A stretch of 64,000 nt of DNA from Candidatus Kuenenia stuttgartensis (GTDB taxonomy: Bacteria > Planctomycetota > Planctomycetia > Planctomycetales > Planctomycetaceae): contig CAMDRI010000002.1 in NCBI GenBank assembly GCA_945906725.1, positions 1 to 64,000 on the forward strand, given 5' to 3'. The translations under genes were made by a program, and so were the position numbers. How positions within the stretch are numbered: position 1 is the stretch's first letter; every line of letters starts with the position of its first letter. Shown piece by piece: positions 57,901 through 64,000 of the stretch. The notes under the pieces are model-generated. The model saw only the letters and a list, made by a program, of their open reading frames with translations, did not search any database and was not told the DNA's origin.

Positions 57901-59613
57901 AATTCAGCCAGCTCCGCTCGTCGCACGCTGATCGAACAGCTCGATTCACGCAAACAGCGGCATGAATTCGAGTCGCAACTGCTGGCCGAAGGTGGGGCAT
58001 TCGCGGCGGTGCGGCTGGCTCAACAATGGTTGTCGCTGGGACAAGTCGAACTCGCTCGGCCACTGGTCGACGATCTGGCCACTCGATTCGCCGACGAGCA
58101 ATGCCTCGAAGGCAAGACGGGCCGCGAGTGGGCCGCTCGCTGGCGAGAAGAATTTTCCGAACCGTTGAAGGCCAGTTGGCCCACTTCCGCCGAAGGTGGA
58201 CTCAAGTCCGAACGGGTCAGCAACAGCGAGCCGTTGAATGCGTGGTATCACCTCGATTGGTCCGCTCCACCCGATGTGTTTCACGAGAACTGGCAATTGT
58301 GGCGTGACACCGGTGGCCGAGCCATCGTGGCTCGCGACAGCTTCGGCCGCGAGCAGTGGCGGACGAAGGTGCCGTTCGAGAATTACTCGATGCAGCACGT
58401 CGTGGGACTGTCTGCAACCTGGCACGCACGCTGGCTGGTGCTAAATCTGGGTGACCGATTTCTGGTGCTCGACACGTTGCCACCTTCTCCGCCGAAAGCG
58501 GAGAGCGAGGACAAGACCGACGCAAAACCCGAACCGAACGCCAGCCCGGAACCGCGGCTGATGTGGCAGAGTGTTCTCTTCGATCGGCGACAGGAGCCGC
58601 AAGTCACGCCGCTGCCGGCCCGAATTCAGAACGCCATCACCGGGACGCCCGACCGGTTTGTGATGTCCGATTCCTCCGGCCGCCGATTAGGCCAAGTCGC
58701 CGTCGTCGGCCACGACGTCATTTGCCATCAAGCCGGACATCGCTTGATCGCATCCACGTTGGCCACCGGTGAGCCGCTGTGGATCTTCGACGGCTTGCCG
58801 ATCGGCTGCGAACTCTCCGGTGACCAGCGATTCGTCGTCGTGACCAGCGCGGATGGTCGTGAACGATTCGTGCTCAGCACGCTCGACGGACGGTTGTTGA
58901 ACCGAGCGGAGTTCGGGGCCGCGACTCGCCTGGCAACGCTCGGCCGCAACGTGTTGACGTGGTCGGAATCCGAACTGCGGCTGTTCGACGCCGCGACAAA
59001 CACCGATCTGCTGCGCGAACAATTTCCCCTCGGCACGTTGCCGTGCGTCTCGCTGGGAGACTCGGTCGCGATGCTGGAGCCGACCGGACGATTCACGATC
59101 TGGTCGCTGCGCGACGGACAACGATTGCTCGAACAAAAACTCCCGCCGATCGAACACGTCACCCATTTCGTCGTGCTGCGTGATCGCGAACGCTGGGTGC
59201 TGCTGACGAATATCGAAGAGCCGGTTGCCGCCGACAAGCCACGCACGCGAATCAGCCTGTTGAACTTCGACCACTGGCGCGTGCATGGTCCCGCCTTCGG
59301 ATTCGATCGTGCGACGGGACGACAGCAGTGGTCCGCGTCGGTGGACTGGGACGGCCTGCAAACCGCTCAGCCTGCCGACTCGCCAGTGCTGCTGCTGGCA
59401 ACGCGATTTCAAATTGTTGGCGGACCGCAGCCGCCAAGCCTCCCCACGTTTCGCGTCTCGGTGTTGGACAAGCGCAACGGCCGACTCTTGCCGCTGTCCG
59501 CCGACCTGCGTGCCGACCAACGAAACTTCACCGACCTCCGCCCGAACCTTGCCGACAGAACCATCGACGTCCAAATCGAACGTGAGCTGCACCGACTGTC
59601 GTTCGAGAAGTAG
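54997..59613 (+). CDS. Giant exported PQQ-propeller and TPR protein
   Basis: The ATG at 54997, with AAGGAGC about 7 nt upstream, gives 1538 residues. A signal peptide (IPSLIGFVAALSLAIAVLAQV) is followed by an acidic helical region and a PQQ-like beta-propeller (about 360-780) with blades such as VVIRTLSQLQAFRLSDGQPLW, NKLVAIEAATGRLRWELGG and CLDARDGRLLWKQPRD. A TPR-like segment follows (DNPRALEDRGRMNLHLGRREQ), and a second propeller from about 1100 to the end includes RLIASTLATGEPLWIFDG. It is very long for the family. The role is unknown, but the layout suggests a periplasmic scaffold or binding protein. The disordered linker near 55971-55998 has a 10-bp palindrome. Confidence 0.82.
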   Translation: MRQSSSGRIPSLIGFVAALSLAIAVLAQVPVPSANDPDSAGPVRERRLVQRLEQARQMLAPREPNEKSEESQALRLLQTLLEDSSETDDGPSADDVLLDPAPEGDRRVATRSLKSEARRLIGGLSAQGRQAYELLVGKVGRVKLDAALADGDWPAVEVVARQSLHTSAGYDATVALGLRELDLGEPLAAAQRFEEVREWPQARASREPLLSLRLALAWRLAGRDERCREVLVELKKAFGDKPITRNGGGELPWFSEDAEALQWQDRWAGVQLRPLRMTGERHAEWPLQAGNVARNAVAAAAVPTEHVAWSHSLLDDDDAEPPPDAPADAPESAGNEHSDRSPTVLRGTWGRVRVEVKSHLEQRRQTDRPAVIAAQPIVVGDAVVIRTLSQLQAFRLSDGQPLWHSAMVDPQLAEMLGDVRRGRRPTRLSPELDGWLQQRIWEDVTHGSLSSDGELVFSLQDREGNLRSPQIAWRQMLVSREFNKLVAIEAATGRLRWELGGPRGEYELSGAGAYFLGPPLPWRGQLFALTDDGIDLRLVVLDPHDGKLLWTQTLAPCDPIWSGMVRDTGLSPTVIGECIVCPTGAGSIVAVDPMRRELRWQHAYREPTDRMPVRRFDFHPPNSSFEASWRQSVLIAARDRLLVAPPDLGELLCLDARDGRLLWKQPRDEGLFLAGLTEDANALVVTTNEVRAIQLSDGKPAWSRPVSIAPLGGHGVLSDGVLHLPLISGEVVSIETRSGRVLARTMVAAKELLGNLIAADGRLVSQSASHIAAFPKLREHQQAIADALQQNADNPRALEDRGRMNLHLGRREQGLKDLRRAISLRPTAEAKQLLAGLLLDEVRLGQSTDLEATIRELETLLDDPKQRLLFARLRAASWQRRGESLAAARELLKLADAWEPSTELEIVTGPTAARQDRWIAAELLELHSAMSAEDRRVLDDEVAMRLRTAIEGSKPARLRDFLALFGWSNSASSARRTLIEQLDSRKQRHEFESQLLAEGGAFAAVRLAQQWLSLGQVELARPLVDDLATRFADEQCLEGKTGREWAARWREEFSEPLKASWPTSAEGGLKSERVSNSEPLNAWYHLDWSAPPDVFHENWQLWRDTGGRAIVARDSFGREQWRTKVPFENYSMQHVVGLSATWHARWLVLNLGDRFLVLDTLPPSPPKAESEDKTDAKPEPNASPEPRLMWQSVLFDRRQEPQVTPLPARIQNAITGTPDRFVMSDSSGRRLGQVAVVGHDVICHQAGHRLIASTLATGEPLWIFDGLPIGCELSGDQRFVVVTSADGRERFVLSTLDGRLLNRAEFGAATRLATLGRNVLTWSESELRLFDAATNTDLLREQFPLGTLPCVSLGDSVAMLEPTGRFTIWSLRDGQRLLEQKLPPIEHVTHFVVLRDRERWVLLTNIEEPVAADKPRTRISLLNFDHWRVHGPAFGFDRATGRQQWSASVDWDGLQTAQPADSPVLLLATRFQIVGGPQPPSLPTFRVSVLDKRNGRLLPLSADLRADQRNFTDLRPNLADRTIDVQIERELHRLSFEK

Positions 59614-59998
59614 GCGCGACTTTGGGTCGGAGATGGCCACCAAGGAGGCTCAGCCTCGTAACCCGAGGCATTAGCGAGGGCGGGCGCTGCAGACCGTGAG
59701 GATTCCTGGTCCTACAGAGCCACAACCAAAACAAACGACGAGTACAAAGTGCAAAATGGTTGCCGCCGGACACTTTGCAATTTGCACTCTTCACTTTGCA
59801 CTTCGTCACGAAACTTCTCGCCAGAACGAATCTCTTACTGATTGCAGAGCAGGCGTCGGTGAAGCGTTGGCCCTCACTGACACTTCGGATTACAAGACGC
59901 ACACTGAAAACCTAGCTAGCAGTGGGAAGTCTTGCGACTTCCGCGACTGGGTTTGAAATTGGCTCGAACGACTCTCCCACTTGCCCACCGATACCATC
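59614..59998. other. Intergenic region with a short-period repeat
   Basis: About 385 nt between two same-strand genes. It holds a TGCAAAG-type repeat at 59739-59806, also GAGGCTCAGCCTC (59648-59660), and the promoter of the next gene, which I cannot pinpoint. Open frames across it look non-coding. Confidence 0.55.
59739..59806. repeat. TTTGCAC short-period repeat
   Basis: ACAAAGTGCAAA on the left pairs with TTTGCAATTTGCACTCTTCA and CACTTTGCACTTC on the right in an imperfect way. The design is the same as at 45300-45430 and 48280-48388. Confidence 0.7.
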
Positions 59999-62900
59999 AT
60001 GCCGCAGACATTTCTTCGCCGTGGTTTGCTCGCCTTCACGGCCGTTGTCGTGATGACTCCGCTTCTTTCGGCTGCCGAGCTGCCGAACTTTTCGCGAGAC
60101 ATCCTGCCAATATTGTCCGACAACTGTTTCTCTTGCCACGGCCCAGACGCGAAAACGCGCGAGGCCGACTTGCGGCTCGATCAACAGGAAAGTGCGCTGC
60201 GGACTGAAAAGCCAATCGTCGTGCCCGGCAAGAGCGGCGACAGCGAACTGATGAAACGTATCCTCTCGGCGGACGCGGACGCCGTCATGCCGCCGCCAAA
60301 ATCGGGACGCAAACTCACCGCCGCACAGATTGAGTTACTCAAAACCTGGATCGACGCTGGAGCGAAATGGGGCAAGCATTGGGCGTTCGAGTCAATCCGC
60401 CGACCGCCGGTGCCGAGTTTCAAATCTGAAATCTCAGATCTGAAATCTCAAATCCGAAATCCGATCGACGCCTTCGTCCGCGCGAGATTGGAACGCGAAG
60501 GACTCTCCCCGTCGCCGGAAGCACCCAAGCACTCGTTGATCCGCCGTGTCACACTCGACCTGACCGGCCTGCCGCCGTCACTGGAAGAACTCGATGGCTT
60601 CCTCGCGGATCAATCGCCGGACGCCTACGAAACGGTCGTCGATCGGTTGCTCAAGTCGCCGCGCTTCGGCGAGCGAATGGTCTGGGAATGGCTCGACGCG
60701 GCGCGCTACGCCGACACGAATGGCTATCAGGGCGACCCGACCCGCACGATGTATTTTTGGCGCGACTGGGTCATTGATGCGCTCAACAACAACCTGCCGT
60801 TCGATCAATTCACCATCGAGCAACTTGCCGGCGATCAATTGCCGAACCCAACGCAACAACAGCTTATCGCGACTGGCTTTCATCGCAACCACATGATCAA
60901 CGGTGAAGGAGGCCGCATCGCCGAAGAGTCGCGGGTCGATTACGTGCAGGACCGCGTCGAGACAACCGGCACCGTCTGGATGGGACTAACCTTTAACTGC
61001 TGCCGCTGTCACGATCACAAATTCGACCCGCTCGCCCAGAAGGAGTACTATCAACTTTCGGCGTTCTTCAACTCGATCGACGAAAGCGGCGCGAACGACG
61101 CCGGAGGACTCGCGAATCCGATCATCACGTTCGCCGACCCCGAACAGCAAAAGAAGATCGACGAACTTCGTGCTGTCGAAACGACCGCGAACAAGTCTCG
61201 CGAAGAACTCAACCGCAAGTTGTGTGACTCGCAAGTCGAGTGGGAGAAGTCACTCGTCGCCTCCGGCAGCGCGGCCGAGCCACAATGGTCGGTGCTGGCC
61301 CTTGAGAGCCTGAAATCGGAAGCAGGTGCAACGCTGAAGAAGCTCGATGACCACAGCGTGCTCGCCAGCGGCGATAACCCGGCGAAGGATTCGTTCGAGT
61401 TGGTATTGAAGACAAAACTCAGTGGACTGACCGGCATTCAACTCGAAGCGCTGCCAGACGACTCGCTGGTCAACAAAGGTCCCGGCCGAGCCGACAACGG
61501 CAATTTCGTTTTGTCCGAGTTGAAGTTGTTCCTCAACGACAAGCCGGTGGAGTTGACCGCGATCCAAGCGGACTACGAACAACCATCATTCCCACCCGCC
61601 AACGCCGTCGACGGCCGCAACGATACCGGTTGGGCAATCGCCAACGAATTCGGCAAACCTCACGTCGCCCTCTTCGAGCCGCGCGCTCCACTCGCGATCT
61701 CGGATGGTGAGACAACGGTTCGTGTCCGGCTGGAATTTCAAACGATCCACGTCGCGCACGTTCTCGGTCGCTTCCGGTTGTCACTGACGAACTCGCCTGT
61801 CGCTTCGCTCCGTCCGATACCGACGACGGTACGCGAAGCTCTCGCGATCGCCGCCGACAAACGCAACGACGCGCAGAAGAAAGCGGTCACCGAACACTTC
61901 CTCAACAACGAACCGACGCTGCTGACGGCTCGTCGCGCTGCGGACGACGCAAAGAAAGCTCGCGAGGGCTTAGAGAAATCGCTGCCACGCACGATGGTGA
62001 TGCGCGAGCGCCCGCAGCCTCGCGACACGTTCATTCTCGTCCGCGGCGCGTACGACAAATACGCCGAAAAAGTTTCACACGGCTTGCCCGCCGTCTTGCC
62101 GCAGCCCGCTGAACCGGCCATGAATCGCTTGGCCCTCGCTCGCTGGCTGATGTCGCCCGAACACCCACTGACCGCGCGAGTCGCTGTCAATCGCTACTGG
62201 CAAACGTTTTTCGGTACGGGACTCGTGAAGACCACCGAAGACTTCGGTGTGCAAGGCGAGAAGCCATCACGCCCCGAATTGCTCGATTGGCTCGCCGCCG
62301 AATTCATGGAAAGTGCGGAGGAGCGAGGGCCGAGGGGTGAGGGACGAGACTCGGACCAGAAGCTTGCCGCTCAGTTGGCGAACTCGCGCTGGAACGTCAA
62401 ACGACTGATCCGCTTGATCGTCACCAGTGCGACGTATCGGCAGGCAAGTAGGATGGGCACTCTTGCACGTCGGTCCGTCGAGGAACAAGGGACGGGCAAG
62501 AGTGCCCATCCTCCAAGTGCCTCGGACGTCGATCCCGACAACCGACTGCTCGCACGCGGCCCGCGATACCGGTTGCCGAGCTGGATGATTCGCGATCAAG
62601 CACTCGCGCTCAGTGGCCTGCTGGTCGAGAAACAAGGCGGCCCGCCAGTTAAGGGCTATCAGCCTCCCGGTATCTGGGAGGAAGCGACGTTCGGGCGGAT
62701 CGACTATCAGCCAGATAGCGGCGAGGCGTTGTATCGCCGCAGCCTGTACCAGTTCTGGCGACGCATCGTCGGCCCGACAATCTTTTTCGATGTGGCCACT
62801 CGGCAGACGTGCCAAGTCAAAGTCGCACGCACCAACACGCCGCTGCACGCGCTGGTCACGCTCAACGATGTCACATTCGTCGAAGCTGCCCGCAGTCTGG

Positions 62901-63184
62901 CTCAACGCGTGCTGCTCGGCCCAGCCACCGACGACGCCTCGCGATTGACCGATGCCTTCCGCCGCTGCACGTCGCGGTCGCCAAAGCCCAACGAACTCAC
63001 GGTGCTCTTAAAGCGTTTGCAAACCCTGCGAGAAGCCTTCTCCAAGGACGAAGCATCTGCAAAGAAGCTGATCGCCGTCGGCGAATCGAAGGCCAGCGAC
63101 AAACTCAATCCGGCGGACCTCGCCGCGTTCACCAGCGTCGTGTCATTGCTGCTGAATTTGGACGAGACGATCTCGAAGGAGTGA
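59999..63184 (+). CDS. PSCyt1/DUF1549/DUF1553 protein with three in-frame insertions
   Basis: This 1061-residue protein has a signal peptide ([19 protein letters not shown]), PSCyt1 with CFSCHGPD near residue 43, DUF1549 ([16 protein letters not shown]) with [13 protein letters not shown] near 335, a middle carbohydrate-binding-like region ([20 protein letters not shown]), and DUF1553 ([16 protein letters not shown] onward). Three stretches are absent from relatives at their positions: a 7-base-unit repeat at 60422-60461, a GAGGGGTGAGG-rich stretch at 62312-62360, and a palindrome at 62450-62512. All are translated without stops. No DUF1501 gene is adjacent in the window. The start at 59999 is preferred to TTG at 59981. 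The family reaction is unknown. Confidence 0.88.
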   Translation: MPQTFLRRGLLAFTAVVVMTPLLSAAELPNFSRDILPILSDNCFSCHGPDAKTREADLRLDQQESALRTEKPIVVPGKSGDSELMKRILSADADAVMPPPKSGRKLTAAQIELLKTWIDAGAKWGKHWAFESIRRPPVPSFKSEISDLKSQIRNPIDAFVRARLEREGLSPSPEAPKHSLIRRVTLDLTGLPPSLEELDGFLADQSPDAYETVVDRLLKSPRFGERMVWEWLDAARYADTNGYQGDPTRTMYFWRDWVIDALNNNLPFDQFTIEQLAGDQLPNPTQQQLIATGFHRNHMINGEGGRIAEESRVDYVQDRVETTGTVWMGLTFNCCRCHDHKFDPLAQKEYYQLSAFFNSIDESGANDAGGLANPIITFADPEQQKKIDELRAVETTANKSREELNRKLCDSQVEWEKSLVASGSAAEPQWSVLALESLKSEAGATLKKLDDHSVLASGDNPAKDSFELVLKTKLSGLTGIQLEALPDDSLVNKGPGRADNGNFVLSELKLFLNDKPVELTAIQADYEQPSFPPANAVDGRNDTGWAIANEFGKPHVALFEPRAPLAISDGETTVRVRLEFQTIHVAHVLGRFRLSLTNSPVASLRPIPTTVREALAIAADKRNDAQKKAVTEHFLNNEPTLLTARRAADDAKKAREGLEKSLPRTMVMRERPQPRDTFILVRGAYDKYAEKVSHGLPAVLPQPAEPAMNRLALARWLMSPEHPLTARVAVNRYWQTFFGTGLVKTTEDFGVQGEKPSRPELLDWLAAEFMESAEERGPRGEGRDSDQKLAAQLANSRWNVKRLIRLIVTSATYRQASRMGTLARRSVEEQGTGKSAHPPSASDVDPDNRLLARGPRYRLPSWMIRDQALALSGLLVEKQGGPPVKGYQPPGIWEEATFGRIDYQPDSGEALYRRSLYQFWRRIVGPTIFFDVATRQTCQVKVARTNTPLHALVTLNDVTFVEAARSLAQRVLLGPATDDASRLTDAFRRCTSRSPKPNELTVLLKRLQTLREAFSKDEASAKKLIAVGESKASDKLNPADLAAFTSVVSLLLNLDETISKE
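60422..60461 (+). repeat. Short-period repeat AAATCTG/AAATCTC in a PSCyt1 gene
   Basis: AAATCTGAAATCTCAGATCT followed by GAAATCTCAAATCCGAAATC makes five to six copies of a 7-base unit. It encodes [12 protein letters not shown] in the linker just before DUF1549, where the other DUF1549 proteins of the window have shorter sequence (for example KNHNWVRNPID). Confidence 0.75.
62312..62360 (+). repeat. GAGGGGTGAGGG-type low-complexity stretch in a PSCyt1 gene
   Basis: AGCGAGGGCCGAGGGGTGAG and following GGACGAGAC are purine-rich near-repeats. The peptide [18 protein letters not shown] interrupts the usual DUF1553 block (F.ESGWSVKRL), which resumes as [13 protein letters not shown]. Confidence 0.6.
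62450..62512. repeat. Palindromic element (GTAGGACGGGCACTC family) in a PSCyt1 gene
   Basis: AGGATGGGCACTCTTGC (from 62450) pairs with 62491-62512 over 22 nt with one mismatch; the loop is 19 nt. It encodes [20 protein letters not shown] between ATYRQAS and [14 protein letters not shown], two blocks that are normally close together. The same family occurs between genes at 32946-32996. Confidence 0.9.
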
Positions 63185-63194
63185 GCGGGACGAA

Positions 63195-64000
63195 TTACGC
63201 CGTTCTCCAACGGAACGGTTCGCTGCTGACTTCATAACCGGGACGCATCCCAACATTCAGCAGCAGGCCGATGCCGACTGCGGTCATCAGCAAGCTCGAT
63301 CCGCCATAGCTGGCCAGCGGCAGCGTGATACCCGTGACCGGCATCAAGCCGCAGGTCATGCCCGTGTTGATGATCGTCTGCGAGGCCAACAACGTGACGA
63401 TGCCGACTGCCAGCAGTCGGCCGAACGGCTCGCGCGTGGCGTTGGCGATCATCAGACCGCGACCGACCAGCAGCACATACAGCAGCAAGGTCAGCCCACA
63501 GCCCACGAAGCCCCAGCGTTCGCCGATCAGACAGAAAATGAAATCCGTGCGTGACTCCGGCAGCGAGATCTCCGAGTGCTCGGGCAGCGGCGAGACCTTC
63601 TCGCAGCGCGGACAGGTCGCTGAGTGGCCGAAGCCGAGATCACTCTTCACGCCGAAGCGTCCGGCACAGTTTGGGCAGGTCACAATCTCGAACGTTTCGC
63701 CGGTCAGTTCGGTTCCCCAGATGCCGCCGCGTGCGAGCACTCGCTTGGCTTGATGCTGCTGGTAGGCGTCGCCGCGCGGAGCCTCGCCGCTGTCTCGCTG
63801 CTGGAACAGCGACACGATTCGCGACTTCTGTTCGGAGTTCATCGCGATCCACAACACCGGCGACGCGAGCATTCCCATCACGGCGATCATCGCCAGATGC
63901 CGAGGCCGCGCTCCGGCCGCGAAGAGCATTGCAAAGAGTGTCGGAATGAAAAGGAGCGCCGTTCCCAAATCCGGCTCACGCAGAATCAACACAACGGGAA
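63195..64000 (-). CDS. rodA: RodA/FtsW-type SEDS protein with zinc-ribbon-like insert, 5' part missing
   Basis: The gene runs off the window at 64000; 268 C-terminal residues are visible. They include [95 protein letters not shown] and [10 protein letters not shown]. These match RodA, the SEDS glycosyltransferase of cell elongation. The Asp in TDFIF is the expected catalytic residue of the outer loop. Just before it, an insert with CPNC and, 20 residues on, CPRC forms a zinc-ribbon-like motif not found in ordinary RodA. The final stop codon is at 63195. The missing N-terminal half leaves exact type (RodA or FtsW) slightly open. Confidence 0.9.
   Translation of the reverse strand, partial: PVVLILREPDLGTALLFIPTLFAMLFAAGARPRHLAMIAVMGMLASPVLWIAMNSEQKSRIVSLFQQRDSGEAPRGDAYQQHQAKRVLARGGIWGTELTGETFEIVTCPNCAGRFGVKSDLGFGHSATCPRCEKVSPLPEHSEISLPESRTDFIFCLIGERWGFVGCGLTLLLYVLLVGRGLMIANATREPFGRLLAVGIVTLLASQTIINTGMTCGLMPVTGITLPLASYGGSSLLMTAVGIGLLLNVGMRPGYEVSSEPFRWRTA

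Overview
The window looks like a piece of a planctomycete chromosome (phylum Planctomycetota). I base this on what the proteins show: five DUF1549/DUF1553 cytochrome-like proteins (two with a PSCyt1-type CxxCH, one with a CX4CH motif), three DUF1501 Tat-exported proteins, a DUF1559 protein, several Tat-exported Gfo/Idh/MocA oxidoreductases, a methanofuran-type MfnB enzyme and a RodA with a zinc-ribbon-like insert. The DNA is GC-rich and densely coded. I see no rRNA, tRNA, CRISPR array, prophage or intact insertion sequence. Genus-level placement is not possible from this sequence alone.

Layout. 1-1.3 kb: the tail of an unknown gene, then a long stretch without a convincing gene. 1.3-6.3 kb: PSCyt1/DUF1549/DUF1553 + DUF1501 pair, followed by phhB and an M20 peptidase (to 8.1 kb). 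8.1-17.8 kb (minus strand): Gfo/Idh/MocA oxidoreductase, WD40 protein, and two more DUF1549/DUF1553-DUF1501 sets, the last separated from its neighbour by a clear intrinsic terminator. 18.0-28.8 kb: csrA, a Gfo/Idh oxidoreductase, an RNase Z-like hydrolase, an amidohydrolase, a PQQ-propeller pseudogene, a creatininase-family protein, a SprT-like protein, a DUF1549/DUF1553 protein and a TPR protein. 29-33 kb: the dnaG-rpoD pair. 33-45 kb: Ldh2-type dehydrogenase, pepA, a lipoprotein, mfnB, ferredoxin, Gfo/Idh and D-2-hydroxyacid dehydrogenases, a frameshifted coiled-coil gene, DUF1559 and an ABC-2 permease. 45-54.9 kb: moaC, thioredoxin-NHL protein, SMP-30-like protein, a small anti-sigma-like protein, PAP2 lipoprotein, LutA-like protein, macrodomain protein, pyrophosphatase and an MFS transporter. 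55-64 kb: a giant PQQ-propeller/TPR protein, a fifth PSCyt1/DUF1549/DUF1553 protein and the end of rodA.

The most striking signal is not a gene. At least a dozen unrelated palindromic or short-period repeat elements are scattered through the window. Eight of the intergenic ones sit on or within about 13 nt of a stop codon. Others are inserted in frame inside protein genes (a PSCyt1 protein at 3.9 kb, a Gfo/Idh enzyme at 18.8 kb, a DUF1559 protein at 43 kb, and three times in the PSCyt1 protein at 60-63 kb), and one encodes a tail on MoaC. This resembles in principle the Rickettsia palindromic elements, but the elements here belong to several sequence families. Other points of interest are the zinc-ribbon-like insert next to the predicted catalytic Asp of RodA, a 14-copy Thr-Asp hexanucleotide repeat, and two recently broken genes.
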